DNA of 16,660 bases, from assembly GCA_964639965.1 (NCBI GenBank), contig CAZXGI010000052.1, positions 1 to 16,660 on the forward strand, read 5' to 3'. The position numbers and the translations under genes were made by a program. The notes beneath the pieces were generated by a model that had not been told where the DNA came from, ran no database searches, and saw only the letters and a list, made by a program, of their open reading frames with translations. Source of the DNA: TMED23 sp964639965 (GTDB lineage Bacteria > Pseudomonadota > Alphaproteobacteria > Rhodospirillales > UBA2165). Below, in pieces: positions 1 through 7,117 of this stretch (its first letter is position 1; every line of letters starts with the position of its first letter).

Positions 1-986
1 TTATTGGTAATGAACTATCATTGCGACTACTTAAAGACGGTCATGAGGTTGTTGGAATCGACAACTTAAACTCCTACTATGATATTAATCTTAAGCAGCG
101 AAGGATACAACGCCTTAAAGGATATGGAAATTATACAGATGCTCGAATAGATATTAATAACCAGGTTAAACTTATTAAGATTTTTAAAAATCATACTATT
201 AATAAGATCATCCACTTAGCAGCTCAAGCCGGTGTACGATATAGTTTAAAAGATCCCCGTGCTTATATTGATTCAAATATTTTAGGGTTTTTTAACATTA
301 TAGAAGCATGTAGAAACTTTGGTACCGAACATTTAGTTTTTGCATCAACAAGTTCCGTCTATGGGGGTAATACAAAAATACCCTTTTCCGAACATGACGG
401 CACAAACCATCCTAAAAGTATTTATGCAGCTACCAAAAAAGCTAACGAACTAATGGCTCATTCATACAGCCACTTGTTTAATTTTCCTACTACCGGCCTT
501 CGTTTCTTTACGGTTTACGGTCCTTGGGGTCGCCCCGACATGGCAATTTTTAAATTTACCAAAGCCATTCTCGACTGTAAGCCAATTGATATATACAACA
601 ACGGTAATATGAAGCGCGACTTTACATATATAGATGATATTGTTGAAAGTATCGTGCGCATTCTCGCAAAAGTACCGAAGATTAATAGTAATTGGGAAAG
701 TGATCAACCTGACCCAGCAACTAGTGGTATAGCCCCATACTCAATCTATAATATTGGCAATAATAATTCGGTAAATTTAATGGATTGTGTCAAGATTCTA
801 GAAAAAAAGCTTGGTCGAGAAGCCATAAAAAATTATATGCCAATGCAACCAGGTGATGTTGATACGTCTTGGGCTAATTCCAACGAGTTAAACCAAAATA
901 TTAATTTTAAGCCAGTAACATCAATAGAGAAAGGTATTCACAAGTTCGTGGACTGGTATCTCGATTATTTCGAAGTCAGTATATAG
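1..986 (+). CDS. UDP-glucuronate 4-epimerase (CapI/LpsL type), 5' end cut by window
   Basis: This extended SDR enzyme interconverts UDP-glucuronate and UDP-galacturonate with bound NAD+, supplying uronic acid for capsule or LPS in the cytoplasm. The reading frame is open from base 3 and its first visible residues (IGNELS then RLLKDGHEV) are the tail of the N-terminal GxxGxxG dinucleotide-binding loop, so the true start lies upstream and roughly 15 residues are missing. A TTG at 21 could be read as a start but would remove the nucleotide-binding loop. Visible features are IDNLNSYYD after the second strand, the AAQAGVRYS segment, the YxxxK catalytic pair in SIYAATKKAN (Tyr codon at 423) and the sequence RFFTVYGPWGRPDMA, which is a hallmark of the uronate 4-epimerase branch. 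It lies 2 bases before the amidotransferase gene, suggesting coupled translation. Family call is firm; substrate is inferred from the subfamily motif. Confidence 0.88.
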   Translation, partial: IGNELSLRLLKDGHEVVGIDNLNSYYDINLKQRRIQRLKGYGNYTDARIDINNQVKLIKIFKNHTINKIIHLAAQAGVRYSLKDPRAYIDSNILGFFNIIEACRNFGTEHLVFASTSSVYGGNTKIPFSEHDGTNHPKSIYAATKKANELMAHSYSHLFNFPTTGLRFFTVYGPWGRPDMAIFKFTKAILDCKPIDIYNNGNMKRDFTYIDDIVESIVRILAKVPKINSNWESDQPDPATSGIAPYSIYNIGNNNSVNLMDCVKILEKKLGREAIKNYMPMQPGDVDTSWANSNELNQNINFKPVTSIEKGIHKFVDWYLDYFEVSI

Positions 987-988
987 CG

Positions 989-2908
989 ATGTGCGGCATA
1001 ACTGGTATCCTTTCTTTTTCGCCAGATAGCTGGCCGGTTGACAAAAAGACGCTAATCCAGATGCGTGATACCATGATCCATCGGGGACCTGATGGCGCCG
1101 GAGTTTGGCTCAGCAAAAATGCTAATATTGGTTTTGGCCATCGTCGTCTCGCCATTATTGACCTTTCAGAAACTGCTATACAACCGATGAGCCTCAAAGA
1201 TGGTAGTGTCAGAATCGTGTTTAACGGCGAAATTTACAATCATGCCGAATTGCGCCAAGAGCTAACAGAACTTGGTCACACTAGCTGGAAAACAGATCAT
1301 TCAGACACAGAAGTTATACTCCATGCCTTCCAAGAGTGGGGTATAGATTGTGTCAAGCGTTTCCGCGGTATGTTTGCGATTGCCCTTTGGGATAATATTA
1401 AGGAAGAATTGTGGCTCGTCCGAGATCGTGTCGGAATTAAGCCTCTTTATTATGCTATAGACGAACGTGGCCTTGTCTTTGGATCCGAAATTAAGGCTAT
1501 ACTAGCTGGTCCAAATCGCCTGAGAGCCGTCAATGAAGAAGCCTTGTTTCATTATTTATCTTTTTTAACAACACCGGCACCCATGACCCTATTTGAAGGA
1601 ATCGAGAAACTAGCCGCCGGTACATGGATCCAAATTACAGCCAATGGCAATTTAAAGACCCAACGTTGGTGGGATGCATGGGACAACATCAAACCCGATT
1701 TAAATAAGCCAGATAACAAAATTGCTGAGGAAATCCTTTCAGAATTAGAGATAGCAATTAACTATCGAAAAGTTGCTGATGTACCGATCGGGGTCTTGTT
1801 GTCTGGTGGTATCGATTCCAGCACTAATGTTGCTCTTTTCTCGAGAGGTGGCGAGAAAGATATCAAAACGTTCTCCATTGGATATAAAGATAATCAGAAA
1901 AGCATTGCCGATGAGATGCCGTACGCCCGAATAGTTGCCAAAAAAATTGGAACCAAACATCATGAATATCTGCTAAGTCAGGATGACCTGTTGACTTTTC
2001 TTCCCGACATGATCCGCTACCAAGATGAACCTATCGCAGATCCCGTTTGTGTACCGGTTTATTATGTATCAAAGCTTGCACGTGACAATGGGGTTACAGT
2101 TTGCCAAGTCGGTGAAGGTGCCGATGAGTTATTTTGTGGTTATCCAAGCTGGAAAATTTTCTTAAATCTAGAGCGTGCTAATAAATTACCAATCCCAAGA
2201 TCTTTAAAAACTTTTGGTGTTAAAATTTTAACTGTTTTTGGACTTGGCAGCAAACTCTACACTGAGTTCCTCCGTCGGGCGAGCAAGGGATTACCAATCT
2301 TCTGGGGTGGAGCTGAAGCTTTTCCTGAGAATGCCAAATGGGATATTCTATCGCCCCGTCTGAAGAAAAAATTCCTCGGGCGAAGTTCTTGGGAAGTGAT
2401 TGCACCAATCCGAAGGAGATTTGACGAACTCGCTTGGGATAAATCGCCACTCAGTTGGATGTCATATTTAGATCTAAATTTGCGATTACCTGAGTTATTG
2501 CTAATGAGAATCGATAAAATGAGTATGGCAAGCAGTATTGAGGCTCGCGTGCCATTTCTTGATCATCATTTTATTCAACACGCTCTGAGTATCTCACCAA
2601 AAGTCAAAACTCGGGGCGGAGAACTTAAACACATACTAAAAAAGGCCGTTCGCGGACTCATTCCAGATGAAATTATTGATCGAAAAAAGCAGGGTTTTGC
2701 AGTGCCAATAGATGATTGGTTTGCTGACCAACTTGGTATTAAGGCCGAAGAGGTATTAAAAACATTTTGTTCTAAAACGGATTTTTTTAATCCTCACGGC
2801 ATTGAAAAAATTTTGGAATCTGGTTCCATAAGACAAATTTGGTATCTGCTGAACTTTGCCCTTTGGTGGAATGAGCATATCCAAGATCAGAATCAACGAC
2901 AAAAATAA
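989..2908 (+). CDS. asnB: Asparagine synthase (glutamine-hydrolysing) family amidotransferase
   Basis: Family enzymes transfer ammonia from glutamine to an ATP-activated carboxylate. The protein has 639 residues, normal for AsnB. The N-terminal class II glutaminase domain starts with MCGITGI, where Cys2 (Cys1 after Met removal) is the nucleophile, followed by NGEIYNH, DTEVIL and the RDRVGIKPLYY segment. The synthetase domain has the pyrophosphate loop SGGIDSS (residues 272-278), the VGEGADELFCGY segment (374-385), RIDKMSMASSIEARVPFLDH and a C-terminal KKQGFAVPIDDW. No Shine-Dalgarno sequence precedes the ATG, which sits 2 bases after the epimerase stop, so it is probably translated by re-initiation. 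In polysaccharide clusters this family often amidates sugar uronic acids rather than aspartate. Given the adjacent uronate epimerase, a uronamide-forming role is plausible but is inference; free asparagine synthesis cannot be excluded. Confidence 0.9.
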   Translation: MCGITGILSFSPDSWPVDKKTLIQMRDTMIHRGPDGAGVWLSKNANIGFGHRRLAIIDLSETAIQPMSLKDGSVRIVFNGEIYNHAELRQELTELGHTSWKTDHSDTEVILHAFQEWGIDCVKRFRGMFAIALWDNIKEELWLVRDRVGIKPLYYAIDERGLVFGSEIKAILAGPNRLRAVNEEALFHYLSFLTTPAPMTLFEGIEKLAAGTWIQITANGNLKTQRWWDAWDNIKPDLNKPDNKIAEEILSELEIAINYRKVADVPIGVLLSGGIDSSTNVALFSRGGEKDIKTFSIGYKDNQKSIADEMPYARIVAKKIGTKHHEYLLSQDDLLTFLPDMIRYQDEPIADPVCVPVYYVSKLARDNGVTVCQVGEGADELFCGYPSWKIFLNLERANKLPIPRSLKTFGVKILTVFGLGSKLYTEFLRRASKGLPIFWGGAEAFPENAKWDILSPRLKKKFLGRSSWEVIAPIRRRFDELAWDKSPLSWMSYLDLNLRLPELLLMRIDKMSMASSIEARVPFLDHHFIQHALSISPKVKTRGGELKHILKKAVRGLIPDEIIDRKKQGFAVPIDDWFADQLGIKAEEVLKTFCSKTDFFNPHGIEKILESGSIRQIWYLLNFALWWNEHIQDQNQRQK

Positions 2909-2986
2909 AAAGAGAAAATATTTTATAAATTAACAACTAAATAACGCTAATTTTAAGCTGGCTCTATTTTTAGCATTAAATTAAGT

Positions 2987-3032
2987 TTTCCTGATACGTG
3001 AATACATAATTGTTTGTTTTTTTGTCAGGAAA
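2987..3032. repeat. Inverted repeat in leader upstream of the SxtJ-like gene
   Basis: TTTCCTGA (2987-2994) is matched by its exact reverse complement TCAGGAAA (3025-3032). One further A-T and one G-T pair would extend the arm to about 10 bp around a roughly 26-base AT-rich loop. Each arm is also followed by ACGTG (2996-3000 and 3032-3036). It lies between the asnB stop and a TTGACA hexamer (3040-3045) that resembles a -35 box, although no good -10 box sits at the right distance. It may be an operator or an mRNA stem-loop. There is no T tract after the second arm, so it is not a classic intrinsic terminator. Confidence 0.4.
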
Positions 3033-3085
3033 CGTGTTATTGACAGAATTGGTTTAATATATTTGAAAGGATCTTTATTGACCAT

Positions 3086-3517
3086 ATGCTGCAACAAGCA
3101 TCACACGAGAATCTAACCCCTAATAAACAAATTAAAATCAATTCAAATAAGTCTTTTGGTTTGGTCTTTGCCTTGGTTTTTTTATTAATTGGACTGTGGC
3201 CACTTCTTGACAATCAGCCAATCCGATTATGGGCTTGTGGGGGTTTCTGCGTATTAATTTTGATTTCATTTACTATACCAAAAATTTTAGGACCTTTTAA
3301 TCACTTGTGGTTTCTTTTTGGTCTTTTATTGCATAAATTCGTGAACCCCATAATAATGGGCCTTCTATTTTTTACCACAATTACGCCTATCGCCCTTACT
3401 ATGCGATTGCTAGGTAAGCGGCCACTATCTCTGGAATTTGATCCAAAAGTTAACAGTTATTGGATAAAGCGCGACCCACCTGGACCAGATCCAAAATCAA
3501 TGACGAGACAATTTTAG
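3086..3517 (+). CDS. SxtJ-family small membrane protein
   Basis: The protein has 143 residues and its biochemical function is unknown. It is recognised by its hydrophobic profile (segments at about 23-41, 47-66 and 73-108) and by its C-terminal tail SYWIKRDPPGPDPKSMTRQF, the conserved ending of SxtJ proteins named from the saxitoxin cluster. It is probably an inner-membrane protein with a cytoplasmic tail. The following DUF5989 and carbamoyltransferase genes form the usual trio, so a supporting role in O-carbamoylation, such as membrane tethering or partner binding, is a reasonable inference. The start is uncertain: the AAAGGA ribosome-binding sequence at 3066-3071 is 14 bases from the ATG, longer than normal, and the only codon nearer to it in frame is a rare ATT at 3077. 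The following gene starts 8 bases after its stop. Confidence 0.8.
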   Translation: MLQQASHENLTPNKQIKINSNKSFGLVFALVFLLIGLWPLLDNQPIRLWACGGFCVLILISFTIPKILGPFNHLWFLFGLLLHKFVNPIIMGLLFFTTITPIALTMRLLGKRPLSLEFDPKVNSYWIKRDPPGPDPKSMTRQF

Positions 3518-3525
3518 AGAAAATT

Positions 3526-3678
3526 ATGGGTAGTTTCATACTTGAATTATGGTTGTTCTTAAAAGTTCGAAAAAAGTTTTGGCTCTTCCCAATTTTTATA
3601 ATGCTAGCCTTATTTGGTGGCTTGCTGGTTTTTAGCCAAGGTTCCGCTGTCGCTCCCTTCATTTATACGATTTTCTAG
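3526..3678 (+). CDS. DUF5989 family small membrane protein
   Basis: This is a 50-residue protein with an amphipathic start (ELWLFLKVRKKFW), one membrane segment (about 18-37) and the very conserved end QGSAVAPFIYTIF. That pattern is the DUF5989 family, whose members are about 50 residues long and usually sit directly between sxtJ-like and carbamoyltransferase genes. The ATG at 3526 is chosen because it begins the conserved family sequence. The frame remains open upstream to an ATG at 3460, but that start would overlap the preceding gene and add a non-conserved extension. GAGA at 3517-3520 is a modest ribosome-binding site. The function is unknown; the conserved gene order suggests it works in the membrane with the carbamoyltransferase. 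Confidence 0.87.
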   Translation: MGSFILELWLFLKVRKKFWLFPIFIMLALFGGLLVFSQGSAVAPFIYTIF

Positions 3679-3690
3679 AGAGAAAGTTCT

Positions 3691-5526
3691 GTGAGGATTT
3701 TAGGCCTATCAGCACTCTACCACGACAGCGCCGCAGCTCTAATTGAAAGTGGGGAAATCATCGCAGCAGCTCAGGAAGAGCGCTTCAGTCGCGTTAAACA
3801 TGATGAACGTTTTCCAAAAAATGCGATAAATTACTGTCTGGAGTCAGCAGACGTAAATATCAACGAAATAGATTTCGTCACTTTTTATGATAAACCCTTT
3901 CTCAAATTTGAGCGACTACTAGAAACCTACATTTCTTTTGCACCCAAAGGATTTAAGTCCTTTAAGATGGCTATGCCAATTTGGTTAAGTGACAAGTTAT
4001 TTCAAAAAAATTTACTCAAGAAAGAACTCCAAAAATTTAAGGGTGATTTTGATTGGCAAAGTAAACTTCTTTTCGCTGAACATCATCAAAGTCATGCCGC
4101 TAGCGCGTTTTATCCATCACCTTTCGATAATGCCGTAGTATTAACCATGGATGGCGTCGGCGAATGGGCAACTACTTCTGTAGCAATGGGTTCAAACAAT
4201 AATCTCGAGGTTATTGAGGAACTTCATTTTCCACATTCGTTAGGACTTCTGTATTCGGCTTTCACCTATTACACGGGCTTTAAGGTAAATTCAGGCGAAT
4301 ATAAATTGATGGGTCTTGCTCCATACGGTAAGCCAAAATACGCACAAAAGATCTTAGACAACCTCATAGATGTCAAAGAAGATGGCTCGTTTAGGCTAGA
4401 TCAGTCCTATTTTGATTACTGTACAGGGCTACATATGACAAACAGTAAATTTGACACTTTGTTTGGGGGGCCCCCAAAAAAACCCGAAACTTGGTTGACA
4501 GAGCGTGAAATGGATTTAGCTGCTTCTATTCAGTCCGTTACGGAAGAGGTTGTTCTTCGGATCACTCGTTCACTCGCAAGAAAATTCAATACCAAAAACC
4601 TCTGTCTTGCTGGCGGCGTAGCTTTAAATTGTGTAGCCAACGGCAAGGTCGTGCGAGATGGCGCGTTCAAGAACATCTGGATACAGCCGGCTGCAGGTGA
4701 TGCGGGTGGTGCCCTCGGAGCAGCTCTTTGCTCCTATTATCATCATAAAAATCAACCTCGCTCCTCAAAAAAATCGTCTGATCACATGAAAGGATCTTAT
4801 CTCGGACCTGAATATAGTGATAAAGAAATTCAAGAACGGTTGACTTTTGAAGGGGCAAAATTTGAAACACTAGAAGAGTTTGAAATTATCAGACAAACGG
4901 CCAAAGCCCTAGCCGCTGGTAAAGCCGTTGGCTGGTTCCAGGGACGCATGGAATTTGGTCCTAGAGCTCTGGGTGGCCGATCAATCCTCGGCGATCCCCG
5001 CCCACCAGAAATGCAAAAAACACTAAATCTTAAAATTAAATTCCGAGAAAGCTTTCGTCCCTTTGCACCTTCAGTCCGGCTAGAGGACGTCTCCGATTGG
5101 TTTGATCTGCAAGTCGAAAGCCCCTACATGCTGCTGGTGGCAGATATTGTCAAAAAACGCCAAAAAACGATAACAACAAAGGAAAAAGAGTTTATTGGCT
5201 TAGAAAAGCAAAATATCCAGCGCTCGGAAATACCCGCGGTCACCCATGTTGACTATTCAGCTCGAGTGCAAACGGTCACAGCCGATACTAATGCAAAATA
5301 CCATGCTCTTTTGACAAAGTTTAATGAATTAACCGGTTGCCCTGTCTTGGCCAATACGAGTTTTAATGTCCGAGGTGAACCGATCGTCTGTACACCCGAA
5401 GACGCTTTTCGCTGTTTTATGGGTTGTGAGATGGAGGTATTAGTAATTGGCAACCAAATCCTTCATAAAAAAGCTCAAAATAAAGATTTGGCCAACGATT
5501 ACAAAAACATGTTCAAGCCGGACTAG
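3691..5526 (+). CDS. O-carbamoyltransferase (NodU/CmcH family)
   Basis: This 611-residue enzyme of the NodU/CmcH/TobZ/SxtI family makes carbamoyl-adenylate from carbamoyl phosphate and ATP, then transfers the carbamoyl group to a hydroxyl of a sugar or other product. The N-terminal Kae1-like domain begins LGLSALYHDSAAAL and continues with QEERFSR. Metal and nucleotide ligands are visible in HHQSHAASAF (131-140) and DGVGEW (154-159), and the NCVANGK segment follows. The C-terminal carbamoyltransferase domain carries GRMEFGPRALGGRS (418-431) and NTSFNVRGEPIVCTPEDA. The start is GTG at 3691, 12 bases after the DUF5989 stop, with an AGAGAG-type ribosome-binding site; it gives the standard N-terminus. 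The acceptor is probably a sugar of the surface glycan made by this locus. The family is certain, the acceptor is not known. Confidence 0.93.
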   Translation: MRILGLSALYHDSAAALIESGEIIAAAQEERFSRVKHDERFPKNAINYCLESADVNINEIDFVTFYDKPFLKFERLLETYISFAPKGFKSFKMAMPIWLSDKLFQKNLLKKELQKFKGDFDWQSKLLFAEHHQSHAASAFYPSPFDNAVVLTMDGVGEWATTSVAMGSNNNLEVIEELHFPHSLGLLYSAFTYYTGFKVNSGEYKLMGLAPYGKPKYAQKILDNLIDVKEDGSFRLDQSYFDYCTGLHMTNSKFDTLFGGPPKKPETWLTEREMDLAASIQSVTEEVVLRITRSLARKFNTKNLCLAGGVALNCVANGKVVRDGAFKNIWIQPAAGDAGGALGAALCSYYHHKNQPRSSKKSSDHMKGSYLGPEYSDKEIQERLTFEGAKFETLEEFEIIRQTAKALAAGKAVGWFQGRMEFGPRALGGRSILGDPRPPEMQKTLNLKIKFRESFRPFAPSVRLEDVSDWFDLQVESPYMLLVADIVKKRQKTITTKEKEFIGLEKQNIQRSEIPAVTHVDYSARVQTVTADTNAKYHALLTKFNELTGCPVLANTSFNVRGEPIVCTPEDAFRCFMGCEMEVLVIGNQILHKKAQNKDLANDYKNMFKPD

Positions 5527-5796
5527 TTATTATTAGGTAAACTAAAATTCAGTCTAAATTGGTCAAAAAATTAAAAACACAATCAAAAATCAATTTTATT
5601 CTAAAGTTTTAAAACACCGCTTTCATGTAAAACCCAAAAAAAAGGACGTTATACGTGAAATCCCGATAAAATTTTCAATAGAGCCCTAGTTTAAGGTTAA
5701 AGATGCCATGGTTCTTTTATTGTTGAATTTGTTAATATTTTTTAAAAACTGATCATTAATTTGATTCTTTTCTAACCATATAATAAAAAAACCTGC

Positions 5797-5826
5797 TTGA
5801 CGTTCACACCATGAACAGGATATGTT
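5797..5826 (+). promoter_or_regulatory. Candidate promoter overlapping the palindrome array
   Basis: TTGACG (5797-5802, 5 of 6 matches to the -35 consensus) and TATGTT (5821-5826, 4 of 6 matches to the -10 consensus) are separated by 18 bp. The first palindrome (5802-5816) lies in the spacer and the second (5824-5838) covers the end of the -10 box, so a protein bound there would block RNA polymerase. A second candidate, TTGTTG (5842-5847) with TATTAT (5864-5869) and a 16-bp spacer, surrounds the third palindrome and would give a very short leader. The sequence alone cannot decide which one is used. Confidence 0.45.
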
Positions 5827-5861
5827 CATTGTGTGAACGCTTTGTTGTTCAAACATTGAAC
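5802..5861. promoter_or_regulatory. Triple operator array, GTTCA-N5-TGAAC x3
   Basis: Three perfect 15-bp dyads stand in a row: GTTCACACCATGAAC (5802-5816), GTTCATTGTGTGAAC (5824-5838) and GTTCAAACATTGAAC (5847-5861). The 5-bp arms are identical in all three while the central 5 bases differ each time, which is what selection for dimer half-sites looks like. Their centres (5809, 5831, 5854) are 22 and 23 bp apart, about two helical turns, so bound dimers would lie on one face of the DNA and could contact one another. The array ends 21 bases before the winged-helix regulator gene and overlaps candidate promoter boxes. Autoregulation by that regulator is the simplest reading, but another DNA-binding protein is possible. 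Confidence 0.82.
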
Positions 5862-5882
5862 ACTATTATTGGATTATAGATA

Positions 5883-6533
5883 ATGGCTCCACAAAATTCT
5901 GGCTCACCAAATAACAGTGATGATATAGAAATCACCTTAGGATTACTGAACGCAGTCGACGGAGATAAAAGAATTACTCAACGTTCAATCGCCCGTGATT
6001 TAGGCATTGCATTAGGATTGGCAAACACTTATTTGAAACGTTGTGCAAAAAAAGGATTTGTGAAAGTCACACAGGTGCCAGCAAACCGTTACGCCTATTA
6101 TTTGACGCCACAGGGTTTAGCCGAAAAGAGCCGCTTAACGGCTCAGTTCTTATCTCAATCATTTAAATTATTCAGAATGGCAAAAGAGGAATATACTGAG
6201 ATAATTAAACGCCAGATTTCCCTAAACCAAAAAAATATTGCTGTTTTTGGTGGATCGGATCTGACCGAAATCATTTTTCTCTGTGCTCGAGAGCTTAAGA
6301 TTAACCTAGTGGGCCTCGTTGCACCAAATTACACTGAGCCAGAAATTGATGGTATTCCTGTTAAATCTGCTGTTAGCGATCTAGATCAATTTGATATTAT
6401 TATAATTGCTGATTTAGCCGACCCACAGAACACCTATGAAAATTTGGTCAACATTGTTGGATCAAAACGGGTAGTTGCTCCCAATTTCCTGAATATTTCG
6501 CAATATCCGTTAGAAAAAAAACCGAGAAAATAA
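5883..6533 (+). CDS. Winged helix-turn-helix regulator with Rossmann-like C-terminal domain
   Basis: This is a two-domain cytoplasmic protein of 216 residues. Residues about 15-80 are a MarR-like winged helix: ITQRSIARDLGIALGLANTY and LKRCAKKGFVKV give the HTH helices, and the wing ends in YYLTPQGLAEKSR. A helical linker (about 81-115) could form a dimerisation coil. Residues 118-205 have a strand-loop-helix pattern beginning IAVFGGSDLTEII, then LKINLVGLVAP, EIDGIPVKSAVSDL and FDIIIIADLADPQ, resembling the N-terminal Rossmann fold of PglD/NeuD proteins or a CoA-binding/Rex-like domain. It may therefore sense a nucleotide, nucleotide-sugar or acyl-CoA ligand; that is inference. It is followed after 1 base by the RfaH-like gene and preceded by the triple operator, so it probably controls this operon and itself. 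The ATG has only a weak upstream GGAT. Confidence 0.8.
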   Translation: MAPQNSGSPNNSDDIEITLGLLNAVDGDKRITQRSIARDLGIALGLANTYLKRCAKKGFVKVTQVPANRYAYYLTPQGLAEKSRLTAQFLSQSFKLFRMAKEEYTEIIKRQISLNQKNIAVFGGSDLTEIIFLCARELKINLVGLVAPNYTEPEIDGIPVKSAVSDLDQFDIIIIADLADPQNTYENLVNIVGSKRVVAPNFLNISQYPLEKKPRK

Positions 6534-6534
6534 A

Positions 6535-7038
6535 ATGAAGCAGTGGTTTACCGCGCAAACCCATATACGAAGTGAAATAAAAGCCGCTTTTCACTTAAAA
6601 CGACAAGGTTTTGAAACATATATTCCTCAATATTTAAAATTGCGACGACATGCTCGTAAGCGAGACATGGTGAAATCACCTCTATTTCCTCGTTATATAT
6701 TTATTGCCTTTGACATTCATAGGGAACACTGGAGATCAATCAATTCAACGATTGGGATAAGCCAAATTATTTGCCACGGCGATAAACCAGCGGTTTTAGC
6801 TGATAAATTAATCAATGAAATTCGAGCTCGCGAAGATGAAAAGGGGAATGTCAGCATAAATAAGATAATTCCTTTTTCTCCGGGTCAAGCCGTCCAGATC
6901 ATTAAAGGCGCCCTAGTGGATCAAATGGGAATATTTGAATGTTCAAGCGGTGAAGAACGGGTAAAAATATTATTAAACTTATTAGGGCGTCCAATGAAAG
7001 TCGAGATACCCTTGGAATCGATTAGCGCTCCGACTTAA
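6535..7038 (+). CDS. RfaH-like transcription antitermination factor (NusG family)
   Basis: This specialised NusG paralogue of 167 residues is expected to bind elongating RNA polymerase and suppress pausing and Rho termination over long surface-glycan operons. The NGN domain (about 1-100) starts with KQWFTAQTHIRSEIKAAFHL, has GFETYIPQY and the conserved core PLFPRYIFI (49-57), followed by a stretch where family members read VRxTxGVxxIV and this one reads SINSTIGISQIICHG. The KOW-type C-terminal domain (about 113-162) contains FSPGQAVQIIKGAL and ERVKILLNLLGRPMKVEIP. Length and domain order match RfaH/LoaP-type proteins better than housekeeping NusG, which is longer at the N-terminus and normally sits with ribosomal protein genes. 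It is 1 base after the regulator gene, and an ops-like target lies 67 bases after its stop. Confidence 0.88.
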   Translation: MKQWFTAQTHIRSEIKAAFHLKRQGFETYIPQYLKLRRHARKRDMVKSPLFPRYIFIAFDIHREHWRSINSTIGISQIICHGDKPAVLADKLINEIRAREDEKGNVSINKIIPFSPGQAVQIIKGALVDQMGIFECSSGEERVKILLNLLGRPMKVEIPLESISAPT

Positions 7039-7105
7039 TAAATTAAGAATGCTAGTCGTCAAATTAATTTTCTGTAATATGGGAGATATACCATTTCACC
7101 CGTAC

Positions 7106-7117
7106 TGCGGTAGCGTG
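7106..7117 (+). promoter_or_regulatory. ops-like element (RfaH recruitment and pause site)
   Basis: The bases TGCGGTAGCGTG match the enterobacterial ops consensus GGCGGTAGYGT at 10 of 11 positions; only the first G is changed. In known systems this non-template DNA motif pauses RNA polymerase and recruits RfaH. It lies in the 112-base leader between the RfaH-like gene and the first biosynthetic gene, 33 bases before that gene's ATG, on the coding strand as required. In RNA the flanks can form a weak hairpin (CCCGUACU with AGCGUGGG, including G-U pairs and one mismatch). No Shine-Dalgarno sequence is found before the next ATG, in keeping with RfaH-dependent ribosome recruitment. Confidence 0.78.

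Larger units (their letters stand above)
5527..5882. other. AT-rich intergenic regulatory spacer (356 bp)
   Basis: No coding sequence is supported here. The first 250 bases are AT-rich with several homopolymer runs and contain no convincing GC-rich hairpin plus T tract, so where transcription from the carbamoyltransferase gene ends is not visible. The last 80 bases hold a perfect TATAAT (5779-5784, without a good -35 box), a TTGACG hexamer (5797-5802) and three palindromic repeats described separately. The spacer separates the carbamoylation module from the regulator-led operon and is the probable promoter region for the latter. Confidence 0.75.

Noticed and set aside
2946..2974. Intrinsic terminator after asnB
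   Set aside because: The stem is only 5 bp (GCTAA/TTAGC) with mismatches inside, it is not GC-rich, and no T run follows.
3460..3525. Longer 72-residue version of the DUF5989 protein
   Set aside because: The extension overlaps the SxtJ-like gene, has no ribosome-binding site and lies outside the conserved 50-residue family sequence.
4462..4482. Phase-variable tract (G6, C5, A7) in the carbamoyltransferase gene
   Set aside because: The G and C runs are short and the run encodes the FGGPPKKP segment expected in this family, so the gene is intact and there is no sign of slippage.
5527..5790. Intrinsic terminator or small gene after the carbamoyltransferase
   Set aside because: I found no GC-rich stem with a T tract and no reading frame with a start and ribosome-binding site.
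5802..5861. SOS (LexA) boxes
   Set aside because: Alphaproteobacterial LexA sites are GTTC-N7-GTTC direct repeats; these are inverted (GTTC-N7-GAAC), and no SOS gene follows.
6941..6955. A fourth operator, GTTCA-N5-TGAAG
   Set aside because: It has one arm mismatch and lies inside the RfaH-like coding sequence, where the codons explain it (Ser-Ser-Gly-Glu-Glu).
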